64,000 bases of DNA from Chloroflexi bacterium 44-23. Its GTDB lineage: Bacteria > Chloroflexota > Anaerolineae > Anaerolineales > Anaerolineaceae. Numbering within the stretch: position 1 is the stretch's first letter; each line of letters begins with the position of its first letter. Where the stretch lies: contig MKUW01000007.1 of the NCBI GenBank assembly GCA_001899005.1, positions 62,001 to 126,000 on the forward strand, in the 5' to 3' direction. The position numbers were made by a program, and so were the translations under genes. The notes beneath the pieces were generated by a model that saw only the letters and a list, made by a program, of their open reading frames with translations, did no database searches and was not told the origin of the DNA. Shown in pieces: positions 26,501-34,294 of the stretch.

Positions 26501-27259
26501 ATCCTGTTTGGTGACCCGGCCTTAAAGCTCAATGTGCTACCGGCCGACTTAAGCCTGACCCAGACGGTCTTTCCGGGCGGGGCACTCAGGCCGGGCGATA
26601 CCCTGACTTATACTTTGACCTATGCCAACACCGATGCGGCTACGGCTCATCATGTGGTGATAGAAGACCTGCTGCCGGAGATGCTGGAAGATGTGGTTGT
26701 CACGACCAGCGGAGCCGCAGCTATTCAGCGCTCAGGTACGCGCTTTGTTTGGGATCTTGCCGATCTGGCACAAGGGCAGTCCGGTTCGATCACCATTACT
26801 GCCAAAATCGCAGAGGCATTTACCGGCACAATTACCAACAGCGCATCGATTACAACTTCAGCGCGTGAGATTAACCGGATCAATAATGTCCCCGCAGCAG
26901 TAACTACGCTGGTGGAATGGCCAACCAGCAACTTTTTGACTTCCTTTTCGGCGACTGCCAAACCCGTTTCGATCTTGATCGAATGGCAAACCTCCAAAGA
27001 AGACAGTGTAACCGGTTTTAATGTTTATCGCTCTCAAACAGCAGACAGCCAAAAAGAGCAGTTAAATACCGCCATAATTCCCATACTTCCGCCGGGTGGA
27101 GGCAGTGGAAATTCCTATGCCTTCGAGGATACTTCCATATCTGGGGGAAAGACCTATTATTACTGGCTGGAAATAATTACCAATGCCAATCAATTTTTGG
27201 AAGGACCGCTGGAGGTTCAGACGTTTTCCACGATCTTTATGCCGATGCTGGTCAGGTAG
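23540..27259 (+). CDS. Secreted C25 (gingipain) family cysteine protease with DUF11 and Fn3-like C-terminus
   Basis: 1239 residues. A signal peptide lies near the start ('IALVIMLSLTALLI'). After a long N-terminal pro-region, the C25 domain begins near residue 638 ('ADYLIISHADF'), with 'YVLLVGDGHFDF' and the catalytic pair His864 ('NYIGHSS') and Cys898 ('MTCLDGYY'); 'DTYILFGDPALKLNV' closes it. Then a DUF11 domain ('GGALRPGDTLTYTLTYAN') and an Fn3-like domain ending in 'FMPMLVR'. No ATG exists before the signal peptide, so translation begins at GTG 23540 or TTG 23549, both without a clear ribosome site. It may mature secreted partners or the cluster's product. Confidence 0.87.
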   Translation: MGLLDKHLSTKTIRIALVIMLSLTALLIHQRVTLARPIEGFSTQSNDQSRQASSISSLALISDHDNFFQIIDQNEQSITIELTTPQAQIEEGLSNSFACETLNVEGFGNATRSGWPQLPVKGVLIGIPIESAPTLTVLESEAVLLPDRINLCPVAQPVASFDLDGNITFEGSQLIPDPEGYSDLQNLSANPAQLTSTAFLRSQRVAQLFFQPFRYDAFSGQVFYHPQIRVRLDFNSSNAANKFAKSTMDEGFFESFLKDNLLNYSSARTWRLQPSTDSFANTASKDAGQVTYKIMVDQDGLYQITYSDLVNAGVALDTLNSLDPRSLQLINAGVEVAIFVEGEQDGVFDSGDSILFYGQALNTKFTNTNVYWLSWGTSSGLRMEQKDGTPSGSALVPDSYLATAHVEENHYYLSSRPSGPEQDRWVWDYIYGTGAGAAQTRNFKFSINPADIPSSPVSIRGLLRGYQGTPHHHTKVYLNGYLIDDAIWNGENDYNFDVIISRDKLLNGENTITVECPMDGGVTLDIFYINYFDIDYAGAFVADNNLLFFNQTANGAREFRVVGFTSNSVNVFDISDHGRPIRMTGAVISPLSESTYRLSFEATLNGTHQFLALSSDQQLKPAAIVVDKASNLRDNNNRADYLIISHADFLTAIQPLADYRTSQGLTSIVIDVEDIYDEFNFGVFDPQAIRDFIAYAYANWTHPVPTYVLLVGDGHFDFKNYYGRDEGIFIPPYLANIDPWIGETAADNRYVTVSGSDLLPDLFLGRLPVKTAVETTQMVNKILSYEANQSQGNWNQTVMFVADNSDSAGNFANISDNIANFHLPAPYFAQKIYYKVTHATGTEVKTSIIDGINQGRLLINYIGHSSTQFWAAENFLGVADMNRLTNTDRWPFMLPMTCLDGYYISPSAIGENRSSVGESLVASSPNGAIASWSPTGFGVATGHDLLNKGLFNAIFNDDVIALGPATTQAKLNLYMNSSSNRELMDTYILFGDPALKLNVLPADLSLTQTVFPGGALRPGDTLTYTLTYANTDAATAHHVVIEDLLPEMLEDVVVTTSGAAAIQRSGTRFVWDLADLAQGQSGSITITAKIAEAFTGTITNSASITTSAREINRINNVPAAVTTLVEWPTSNFLTSFSATAKPVSILIEWQTSKEDSVTGFNVYRSQTADSQKEQLNTAIIPILPPGGGSGNSYAFEDTSISGGKTYYYWLEIITNANQFLEGPLEVQTFSTIFMPMLVR

Positions 27260-27504
27260 GTTTTATTGGAATTGATTTATCGAAGGTGAAAACCAGCATG
27301 CTTCCAACTAGCTATAATTTTCCTATTTTGATATTGTAGTTGAAATTGATAACTGATGGTTGAATGTGTTTGGAAGATTCGGCTATACCGCCGAATGGCT
27401 GTAGCTGCAAAGCGGTATGCGGGGGTGAAATAACGGTACAATGCAGGCAAGGCGTAGGGTGTGTATGTAAAGCCCCACATTTTTATGTTATCAACAATTG
27501 GTGC
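27260..27504. other. Gene-free spacer with small inverted repeats
   Basis: No coding region is supported. ATTCGGC (27377-27383) pairs with GCCGAAT (27390-27396), and ATACCGC with GCGGTAT just after, giving alternative hairpins. The segment near 27465-27490 resembles, inverted, the sequence just before repeat copy 1 ('ACATAAAAATG'), so it may be part of the same repeat family. Confidence 0.4.
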
Positions 27505-27645
27505 ATGGGCGAAGCATCCGCGATGGCTATGTTTTTACAGGATGGAATGGTTCCCCGGATGCTTCGCCCTTACGATAAATCAGGCGGGGAAGAATCATAA
27601 TATCCATCGGGAGGAAAGCCCTTTGCAATTTTATTGCTCAAGTTT
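27505..27645 (+). repeat. Dispersed palindromic repeat, copy 2 (REP/MITE-like)
   Basis: The same perfect 14-base inverted repeat as copy 1: left arm 27507-27520, right arm 27556-27569. The interior and about 75 bases downstream also match copy 1 with scattered changes. Same orientation as copy 1. No gene inside. Confidence 0.75.
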
Positions 27646-27927
27646 GTGAGTAAGACATCAAACCACCGCCTAGGCAATCCTGTTTTACGCGAGAAAGATT
27701 GCTTGGCTGCGCTCGCCATGATAATCCTATCAGCAAAGGTCTGAAAGAATGGGGAATGCTTGAGATTATTACCGGTGAATAATAACCTTGTAAGATCAGA
27801 ACGACCGTCTGAAAATCATCGCCATTTATCCGCAGATCATACTGCCTGGCCCGCAATGGTGCAACCGGCTTATCGAGTTCAATGGTATTATTCTAACAAC
27901 AATAATTTGTAGAAAACTTGGAATGGT
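27646..27927. other. Gene-free spacer, possibly degenerate repeats
   Basis: About 280 bases without a supported gene. Around 27690-27715 'GATTGCTTGGCTGCGCTCGC' looks like a decayed member of a common intergenic repeat type; this is an impression, not a proven match. Confidence 0.35.
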
Positions 27928-28176
27928 ATGAAAAATCCCAAACCACCGCTCACCAAGAAACAAGAAGACCGCCTTTACCTGTGGATCATCATTGGTTTTT
28001 TGATCATTGTCGGCAGCCTGGTGATCTACCTGATTTATGGTGTCAGCGCGTTGATCCTGGCTGTACCGATTCTGGTTCTGGGGGCCTTGCTGCTGACCCT
28101 GCCATTTTTATTGTTGGGTGGGTTGGAGTGGCTGGTTAAGAAGCTGAGAGAGCGCGAGGAAAATAAGTGGAAGTAA
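27928..28176 (+). CDS. Small membrane protein, unknown
   Basis: 82 residues with two hydrophobic helices ('LWIIIGFLIIVGSLVIYLIY' and 'ILAVPILVLGALLLTLPFLL') between a basic N-terminus and a charged C-terminus ('KKLREREENKWK'). It should sit in the inner membrane. Not recognised as a family. The base composition of the frame and the clean two-helix pattern support a real gene, but no strong ribosome site is seen. Confidence 0.6.
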   Translation: MKNPKPPLTKKQEDRLYLWIIIGFLIIVGSLVIYLIYGVSALILAVPILVLGALLLTLPFLLLGGLEWLVKKLREREENKWK

Positions 28177-28309
28177 GCGCTGAGCTGACGCTTAATAATT
28201 CACTCAAAGAATCGTGACGAGTGGCAGAACCTGCCGAAGACAGATTGAAGGCTTGTTTACATAGCCAACCTTAATGCTTTAACCCCCCCATTTACCGCTT
28301 ATTGACTGT

Positions 28310-28879
28310 TTATTGAGAAACCAAAAATGGGCTGATTTCTTTTTCCAGGTCTTCTGGGAAGAACAGACCGATATGGATATGCAAGACGTTTCCATCAGGA
28401 CCGACCAGGATGGAGGTGGGATAGCCGTTGATTCCCATGGCAGTTAATGTACTGGCATCTTCATCCAATAATATGGGAAAAGAAACGCCGCTGCGACGGA
28501 CGAAATTCTGGGCGGTTGCCTGGCTTTCTCCGGCATTGACGGCCAGTATTTCGAAGTTATGGCCCTTATTCTGCTGATAAAATTTTTCCAGAGCCGGCAT
28601 TTCAGCCATGCAAGGGGGGCACCAGCTGGCCCAGCTGTTGATTAAGACAATTTTGCCGCGATAATCACTGAGATGGATCTCATTCGCATGTAAATCAAGT
28701 AAACTGAAATCTCCGAGTGGCTGGCCTTTCACCGCCCGTTGAATGCTTTCAGATTCTGCTTTGTGCGTTAAGCTCAAACCGGCCATAATGATCAAAAAGA
28801 TGCCAATTCCAACCAGAATTTGCCAGTTGCGCTGCGATTTCTTTTTCGCTGTACCTTTTTGCTTGAATTTGGTTTTCAT
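28310..28879 (-). CDS. TlpA/ResA-like membrane-anchored thiol-disulfide oxidoreductase
   Basis: About 189 residues. A basic N-terminus and one membrane helix ('WQILVGIGIFLIIMAGLSL') anchor a thioredoxin-like domain outside the membrane. The redox motif is Cys-Pro-Pro-Cys in 'SWASWCPPCMAEMPALEKF', and 'GINGYPTSILVGPDG' carries the cis-Pro. Such proteins reduce disulfides in secreted or cytochrome c proteins. AAGG lies six bases before ATG 28879. It is last in a minus-strand group with the phosphatase and RarA genes, but no functional link is evident. Confidence 0.9.
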   Translation of the reverse strand: MKTKFKQKGTAKKKSQRNWQILVGIGIFLIIMAGLSLTHKAESESIQRAVKGQPLGDFSLLDLHANEIHLSDYRGKIVLINSWASWCPPCMAEMPALEKFYQQNKGHNFEILAVNAGESQATAQNFVRRSGVSFPILLDEDASTLTAMGINGYPTSILVGPDGNVLHIHIGLFFPEDLEKEISPFLVSQ

Positions 28880-28934
28880 GATCATCCTTGTTTTGTTTTG
28901 ATTATTTTATCGCTAAAAAGTTACAGGGATGTGG

Positions 28935-29609
28935 CTATTTGACTGCCGGTTTCTTTGATGTTGGCTTTTTCTCAGATTTTTTGGCCTGTTGTTTGAAATG
29001 GTCAGAAAATGAGGTGGTCACGATTTGGTTAATAAAGGGTACAAAAATGCGCTCTTCATGAAAAACGATGACACTGATCGAGGCGGTGTCGATTGCTACG
29101 CGCTGAAATGCTGCCAGCGGCATCGCCAGGTAGTGCGTTACCAGCAGTCGAATGGAATCGGAATGGCTGAAGCACGCGATCAGATCTTCTTTAGTGTGCT
29201 GAGTTCTGAGATCTTCAACACACGTAACCAGGCGTTGCTGTGCTTGCTGAAAAGATTCACCACCTGGAAAGTGCATTTCTTGCGGCTGGTCTTGCACGGT
29301 TTTCCAGAGTTTCATGCGTTGTAATTGTTTGATCGTTTTTCCCTGCCAATCGCCAAAATTGATCTCTGACAAGCCTTCTTTTATTTGCACCGGCAGTGAA
29401 AGTCTGTCTGCCAGCGGTTGTGCTGTCTCCATTGCACGTTCCAGTGGACTGCTGTAAACGGCCTTGAAGGGTAGCTCCGCCAGTGTGCCGGCAATGGATT
29501 GTGCCTGCTGTTGGCCGGTTTGATTCAGGTGAACGCCAGCCGTCCTACCGGCCAGTCGTTTGCCAACCCAATTATTTTGACCGTGGCGTATTAGAAACAG
29601 GATTGTCAT
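28935..29609 (-). CDS. Histidine phosphatase family protein (phosphoglycerate mutase-like)
   Basis: About 224 residues. The catalytic 'LIRHGQNNW' opens the protein, 'VYSSPLERAMETAQPLA' and 'EINFGDWQGKT' follow, and the second catalytic His is in 'FSHSDSIRLLVTHYLAMPL'. It hydrolyses a phosphate ester; the substrate is not determined. The last 20 residues are Lys-rich ('KKSEKKPTSKKPAVK'), which is unusual and may bind nucleic acid or acidic surfaces. ATG 29609 is preferred over a GTG at 29618. It overlaps the end of rarA by about 40 bases. Confidence 0.85.
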   Translation of the reverse strand: MTILFLIRHGQNNWVGKRLAGRTAGVHLNQTGQQQAQSIAGTLAELPFKAVYSSPLERAMETAQPLADRLSLPVQIKEGLSEINFGDWQGKTIKQLQRMKLWKTVQDQPQEMHFPGGESFQQAQQRLVTCVEDLRTQHTKEDLIACFSHSDSIRLLVTHYLAMPLAAFQRVAIDTASISVIVFHEERIFVPFINQIVTTSFSDHFKQQAKKSEKKPTSKKPAVK

Positions 29610-30963
29610 CTTGTGCACTACCTTTGCTTTTTAATTTTTGGGATTGTATTTCACGCCACTGTTTAAGGCGAGCCAGAATGTCGGCCTCATAACCTTCTTC
29701 GGAAGGATGGTAGAAATGGCTGCCAATCAAATGATCGGGCAGGTATTGCTGGGCAGTAAAGTGACCCTCAAAATCGTGCGGATAAAGATAACCCTGCCCG
29801 TGCCCGAAGGCTTTGCTATCGCGGTTGGCATCCATTAAGTGGGTGGGAACCTGCCCCATGCCCTCTTCTTCCATTTGTTTACGGACCTTGAAGTAAGCCA
29901 TGGCTGAGTTTGATTTTGGTGCCGTTGCCAGGTAAAGCGTGGCTTCCACAATTGGGAAGATGCCCTCAGGCATCCCGATGTATTCGAAAGCTGAAGCGGC
30001 TGCATTGGCCACCACCATCCCTTGCGGATCCGCCAGGCCAATATCTTCGCTGGCCAGGACGATCAGGCGTCGCAAGATGAAACGCGGGTCTTCGCCGGCC
30101 GCCACCATTTTTGCCAGCCAATATAGCGCTGCATCCGGATCTGAGCCGCGCACTGATTTTATGAAGGCGGAGATGGTGTCATAGTGCGCATCCCCATTTT
30201 TGTCATATATGACCGCACGTTTCTGGATCGATTCCTGTGCATCAGTCAGGCTGATATTGATGGATCCATCCAGATTGGCGGCAGTGGTTTCCACGGCCAG
30301 CTCGAGCGCATTGAGCAGATTACGGGCATCACCACTGCTCGTGCGAATCAGATGCCTGCGGGCATCTTCCGCCAGAATTATATTCTTGAGCCCATAGCCG
30401 AACTCATTATTGGCCAGCGCCTGATCAAGGATTTGGTTTAACTGAGCCTCGTTCAACGGTTCCAGTTGAAATACGCGTGAGCGCGAAACCAGAGCCGGGA
30501 TGACATCGAAGTAAGGGTTTTCCGTGGTAGCTCCGATCAGTGTCAGCATGCCGCTTTCCACTTGTGGAAGAAGGGCGTCCTGCTGGGCTTTATTCCAGCG
30601 GTGAACTTCATCGATGAACAGAATTGTGCGCTGCTGGTACAGGCGCCGCCGTTCTTCCGCCTCTGCGATCACCCGTCTTAACTCCGCTACACCGGCCAGA
30701 ACAGCCGAGATGGTTTCAAAATGAGCTTTGGTGTGCAAAGCGATCAATTGTGCCAACGTGGTTTTCCCGGTACCCGGTGGGCCGGTGAAGATGATGGAGG
30801 AAAACAAGCGGTCGGCTTGAATTGCACGCCGCAGGATTTTGCCTTCGCCAATAATGTGTTCCTGCCCGACATATTCTGCAAAGGAACGCGGTCGCATTCG
30901 GGCAGCCAGAGGCGCTTCCTGCTGCATCCGGTCTTTCATAGCATGCTCAAACAAATCTGTCAT
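29572..30963 (-). CDS. rarA: Replication-associated recombination protein A (AAA+ ATPase)
   Basis: 463 residues, normal for RarA/MgsA/WRNIP1, which acts at stalled forks. 'PLAARMRPRSFAEYVGQEHI' opens it; Walker A 'GPPGTGKTT' and Walker B 'ILFIDEVHRWNKAQQDALLP' follow, with sensor 'IGATTENPYFDV' and arginine region 'ALVSRSRVF'. The C-terminal part has 'SVRGSDPDAALYWLAKM' and 'ASEDIGLADP', typical of the tetramerisation domain. Its 3' end overlaps the phosphatase gene. Confidence 0.96.
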   Translation of the reverse strand: MTDLFEHAMKDRMQQEAPLAARMRPRSFAEYVGQEHIIGEGKILRRAIQADRLFSSIIFTGPPGTGKTTLAQLIALHTKAHFETISAVLAGVAELRRVIAEAEERRRLYQQRTILFIDEVHRWNKAQQDALLPQVESGMLTLIGATTENPYFDVIPALVSRSRVFQLEPLNEAQLNQILDQALANNEFGYGLKNIILAEDARRHLIRTSSGDARNLLNALELAVETTAANLDGSINISLTDAQESIQKRAVIYDKNGDAHYDTISAFIKSVRGSDPDAALYWLAKMVAAGEDPRFILRRLIVLASEDIGLADPQGMVVANAAASAFEYIGMPEGIFPIVEATLYLATAPKSNSAMAYFKVRKQMEEEGMGQVPTHLMDANRDSKAFGHGQGYLYPHDFEGHFTAQQYLPDHLIGSHFYHPSEEGYEADILARLKQWREIQSQKLKSKGSAQDDNPVSNTPRSK

Positions 30964-31141
30964 TATCTTCGGCTTCTTCCACGATTTTACACAAACCTTT
31001 TTCAGAGATAAGGTTTTATTGCTACTTAATTCTACATCACTCTTTGAAATTATGTTCTAGGAAATTATTTAATCGCATAAATTGATTGCATACCAAAATC
31101 AATGTGCTCGTCAATTTCAGGATAAACAAACGCAACCAGGG

Positions 31142-31528
31142 TTAATCTTCTTCGTCGGCGGGTTTATTCCAGGGCTTGAATTTTAATAATTCTTGTGGAT
31201 CAAACCAGGTGCCGTTGAATTGAATTGCACGATCGTCAATTGTTAAGAACGCTTTGGGCTTATCATTAGCAAACTTGACTTCTGGAAAGCCATATTTTTC
31301 CATCCAGGCTTGCATGGCTTCAATGCCGCCCGGTTGGCTGCTGCGCGAACTGTAAACAACAATACGAAAATATTGGCTGGCTTCACGCACAAATTCAACT
31401 GCACCGGGTACGGGTTCGTCGTCGATGTATCTGGCACCTTTCCATCCATTGCGATACCAGTGGAGAACTCCATCGAAATCCAAACTTAGCAGTGGTTTGT
31501 ATTTTCTGGCCTTCTTTACTGTTGTCAT
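31142..31528 (-). CDS. Small HAD-like phosphatase
   Basis: About 128 residues. The HAD nucleophile motif is 'LLSLDFDGVLHWY'; 'IVVYSSRSSQ' is the second motif and 'FLTIDDRAIQFNG' the acidic metal site. The lack of a large cap makes it a minimal HAD, similar to proteins often called 'HAD hydrolase, phage-type'; substrate unknown. GGAGG lies five bases before ATG 31528; a start at 31540 with AAGGGG before it would add four residues. Confidence 0.75.
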   Translation of the reverse strand: MTTVKKARKYKPLLSLDFDGVLHWYRNGWKGARYIDDEPVPGAVEFVREASQYFRIVVYSSRSSQPGGIEAMQAWMEKYGFPEVKFANDKPKAFLTIDDRAIQFNGTWFDPQELLKFKPWNKPADEED

Positions 31529-31711
31529 TTTTTCCTCCATTTTGATCCCCTTCATTATCGGAAAAAAAGATGTTAAGTGCAACCAAACATATCAATCAGA
31601 GTGGGTTTTGGGGTCTTAGATTTTTTCGTTTTGAGAGAATGAAATCGATCATGATCTTTATAAAAGACAATTAAGGGTTTGCATCGCGAACTTTTTGAAT
31701 GAAATCTCAGC

Positions 31712-32626
31712 TTAAATGCCTGGCTTGTCATTTTCCAGTTTTGGAATTGGTTTGCGAAAATGATTGACCGGTATCTGGGAAAGGAGAATGGCCGCCATCA
31801 CCAGTGCACTGCCGATTGTTTGTGTGAGAGTAAAGCGTTCTGAAAGAAAAAGATAACCCAACAAAGCAGCGAAGACCGATTCCATGCTGAGGATCAGGGC
31901 AGCATCGGTAGGAGGCGCATGTTTTTGACCAACGCCCTGCAAGGTGAAGCCGATTGCGACCGAGGCAACGCCATTATAGACAATTGGCCACCAGTAATTG
32001 GGCATCACACGAATGGACGCAGGTTCGAATATAAACCCGACCAGCAGGTTGAATGCGGCACAAATCAGAAATTGAGCGACAGCAAAGTGCAAAGGATTGA
32101 GCTTTTTCACCGAATTGCTGACCACGATGACATGAAAAGCCCATAGAATTGCCCCCAGAAACTCCAGAAAATCCCCCGAAACAAAGCGAATCGCCCCGCC
32201 GGTGCTCAAAAGGAGCATGCCAATCACTGCCACTACCGCGGCCACCCAAATGGTCCAGGTTTGGCGTTCGTTCCAGATCAAGAAAAGGAAAATGGGCACC
32301 ATGACTACATAGAGTCCGGTGATGAATCCGGCATTCCCGGCAGAAGTGGTGCGCATTCCGGCTTGTTGAAGCGAACCGGCGGCAAAGAGCAAAGCTCCGG
32401 CGGCAAAAACCCCGCGCATTTCCCGCCTGGGAATGTTCAGGCGAAAGCGGATCAAAGGCAAAATGAGCAAGGCACCCAGCAAAAAGCGCCCGCCATTATA
32501 AAAGAAAATACTGGTGAAAGGGGCGGCGACTCGCTGGGCAATAAAACCACTGCCCCATACCAAGGCGGTAAAGAGCAGGATAAAATCTGCCTGTATTCTG
32601 GTGAGTGGTTTTTTCGCGATCGACAT
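31712..32626 (-). CDS. EamA/DMT family transporter
   Basis: 304 residues with about ten membrane helices in two EamA halves. The first half begins 'ADFILLFTALVWGSGFIAQR', and the second contains 'FLEFLGAILWAFHVIVVSNS' and ends with 'ALILSMESVFAALLGYLFL', both standard signatures. The family exports amino acids or other small metabolites; the substrate cannot be read from sequence. A basic tail follows the last helix. Monocistronic. Confidence 0.92.
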   Translation of the reverse strand: MSIAKKPLTRIQADFILLFTALVWGSGFIAQRVAAPFTSIFFYNGGRFLLGALLILPLIRFRLNIPRREMRGVFAAGALLFAAGSLQQAGMRTTSAGNAGFITGLYVVMVPIFLFLIWNERQTWTIWVAAVVAVIGMLLLSTGGAIRFVSGDFLEFLGAILWAFHVIVVSNSVKKLNPLHFAVAQFLICAAFNLLVGFIFEPASIRVMPNYWWPIVYNGVASVAIGFTLQGVGQKHAPPTDAALILSMESVFAALLGYLFLSERFTLTQTIGSALVMAAILLSQIPVNHFRKPIPKLENDKPGI

Positions 32627-32712
32627 AATTATTCTCTGGAAAAGACAGGATTTATTCTCTCATTCAAGTGGGGGTTTGGGAAGGGTAATGGGAGAATGAT
32701 TTTTTATTTCGT

Positions 32713-32910
32713 CTATAAGCCCAAACGCAATTGTTGGGCACTTTCGCTTTCCGTGATTCTGATGTGCCCCTGGCTATTGTAATTAACGGCCTTGTTTGAC
32801 AGACTTACCAATCTGCAAATGTGGATTTCATTCATGCGAATATCAGCGTGGTAAACCAGGTGAAGAAGATCGGCAGAATCAATGGATGTGCTGGATTCGA
32901 TCTTGAACAT
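32713..32910 (-). CDS. Small hypothetical protein
   Basis: 65 residues, not recognised. GAGGA lies eight bases before ATG 32910, and no other gene occupies the stretch. The sequence is mixed polar/hydrophobic without helices or Cys clusters; 'SADLLHLVYHADIRMNEIHI' looks like strand-rich protein. Could be a chance frame. Confidence 0.45.
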   Translation of the reverse strand: MFKIESSTSIDSADLLHLVYHADIRMNEIHICRLVSLSNKAVNYNSQGHIRITESESAQQLRLGL

Positions 32911-33057
32911 GGTAGAATTTCCTCATTGGGCAATACTCGTACGGCTTTGAGTTTCGCATGACCGAAAATTAACAATTGCAATTTTGTGAAAACAATCAAT
33001 CGAAAAAGCCAAAATTAAAAATTTTTATTAAGAAAGACACAATTCCAGGAATAATCA

Positions 33058-33519
33058 ATGGAACAAAAGCCATTTTGGGAAACTAAAAAATTAGAAGATA
33101 TGACACCTGCCGAGTGGGAATCGCTTTGTGATGGTTGTGGCAAGTGCTGCTTGTTTCGGCTGGAAGGTTTGGAAAAAGGCAACTATTACACCACCAATGT
33201 CATTTGCAAATTGTTTGTTGAATCCACCTGCCAGTGCGGGGATTATCAGAATCGCTCGCGATTGGTACCAACCTGCCTGGTGTTAACAACACCCCTGGTG
33301 CACAAGCTGGATTGGATGCCTTTAACCTGTGCCTACCGCCTGCTTGCTAATGGAAAAAGCCTGCCTTGGTGGCATCATCTTGTCAGTGGCAGCAGAGATA
33401 CTGTACATGAGGTTGGGGTTTCGGTGCGAGGCAAGGTGGAATTTGAAGAGGATATCGACCTGGATGATCTTGAAGATCATGTGGTGGATTGGTTTGACCA
33501 GCCCTGGATGATTTTGTGA
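33058..33519 (+). CDS. YcgN/UPF0260-type Cys-cluster protein
   Basis: 153 residues closely fitting UPF0260 (YcgN) of the YkgJ zinc/iron-chelating family: 'FWETKKLEDMTPAEWESLCD' start, 'CDGCGKCCLFRLEG', 'NVICKLFVESTCQCGDY', 'LVPTCLVLT', 'WMPLTCAYRLLANGKSL' and 'LPWWHHLVSG'. The conserved Cys set probably holds a metal or Fe-S cluster. Function unsettled. AGGA lies eight bases before the ATG. The family is best known from Proteobacteria, so its presence here hints at transfer or wide spread. Confidence 0.9.
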   Translation: MEQKPFWETKKLEDMTPAEWESLCDGCGKCCLFRLEGLEKGNYYTTNVICKLFVESTCQCGDYQNRSRLVPTCLVLTTPLVHKLDWMPLTCAYRLLANGKSLPWWHHLVSGSRDTVHEVGVSVRGKVEFEEDIDLDDLEDHVVDWFDQPWMIL

Positions 33520-33526
33520 GTTGCTA

Positions 33527-34273
33527 TCAATCTTTTTGGAGATGAGTCTTTAAGTCACTCAAAGTCGAAAGAATTAAATCAGGCTCAAATTGTGCAATGA
33601 TTTTCGGGTCAATCGTGTTGGAGCGGCGTGTAATCCAGGCGGAAGCCATTCCGCTTTCTTTGGCCCCATAGATGTCCATCTCTAAACGGTCTCCCACCAT
33701 CAAACATTCTGCAGGTTGCACCATAAAATAATCGAAGCCTGTTTGGAACATGGCAGGGTGTGGTTTTCTAAAACCGCTTTCGGCAGATATTTGCACCAGT
33801 TCGAAGTAATGCAGGATATTGGACTGCCGCAAAAGCGTGTAAACATCTTCACGGTCACCGGCGTTTGAAATGATTCCAAGGTAATAACCGTGTGATTGCA
33901 GCCATTTGAGTGTCTCATCGGCATCGTCTTCCAGGCTCCAGCGTTCTTCTGAAATTGCATACATCTCTTTGAGCACGTCAAAGATTAGTTGCGAGTCGAC
34001 TGCTTCAAAACCATAATCGCTTAATGCATCGGTAAGCACCTGGGAAGTGGTGATCTCGAGCATCGATTCATCCCGATCAGAATAATAGGTTTGCATCCTT
34101 TTTGAAAAATCTTTCATGAAGAATTTTTCTTCGATAGGAAACCCTTTTCGATTTAGGCTGGAACAAAGTGTCTGTATTGACAGCTTTAACGTCTCTTCCC
34201 AATCACCATCAAAATAAAATAATGTGTCACCAACGTCAAAAAACACAACGCGGATGTTATCAAGATTTAGCAT
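33527..34273 (-). CDS. HAD family hydrolase (YjjG-like)
   Basis: 248 residues with all HAD motifs: nucleophile 'VVFFDVGDTLFYFDGD', motif II 'LGIISNAGD', Lys in 'SAESGFRKPHPAMF' and the acidic 'LMVGDRLEMDIYGAKESGM'. A helical cap lies between motif I and II, as in YjjG/haloacid dehalogenase phosphatases. Likely a small-molecule phosphatase. It is the last gene after the CoA-transferase and dehydrogenase genes, 21 bases downstream, so it is co-transcribed. Confidence 0.9.
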   Translation of the reverse strand: MLNLDNIRVVFFDVGDTLFYFDGDWEETLKLSIQTLCSSLNRKGFPIEEKFFMKDFSKRMQTYYSDRDESMLEITTSQVLTDALSDYGFEAVDSQLIFDVLKEMYAISEERWSLEDDADETLKWLQSHGYYLGIISNAGDREDVYTLLRQSNILHYFELVQISAESGFRKPHPAMFQTGFDYFMVQPAECLMVGDRLEMDIYGAKESGMASAWITRRSNTIDPKIIAQFEPDLILSTLSDLKTHLQKD

Positions 34274-34294
34274 AGAGAACGTACATTTCCTTTA

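Noticed and set aside
27277..27600. Short open frames on both strands in the repeat-rich spacer
   Set aside because: They run through inverted repeats, have no ribosome sites and do not look like protein.
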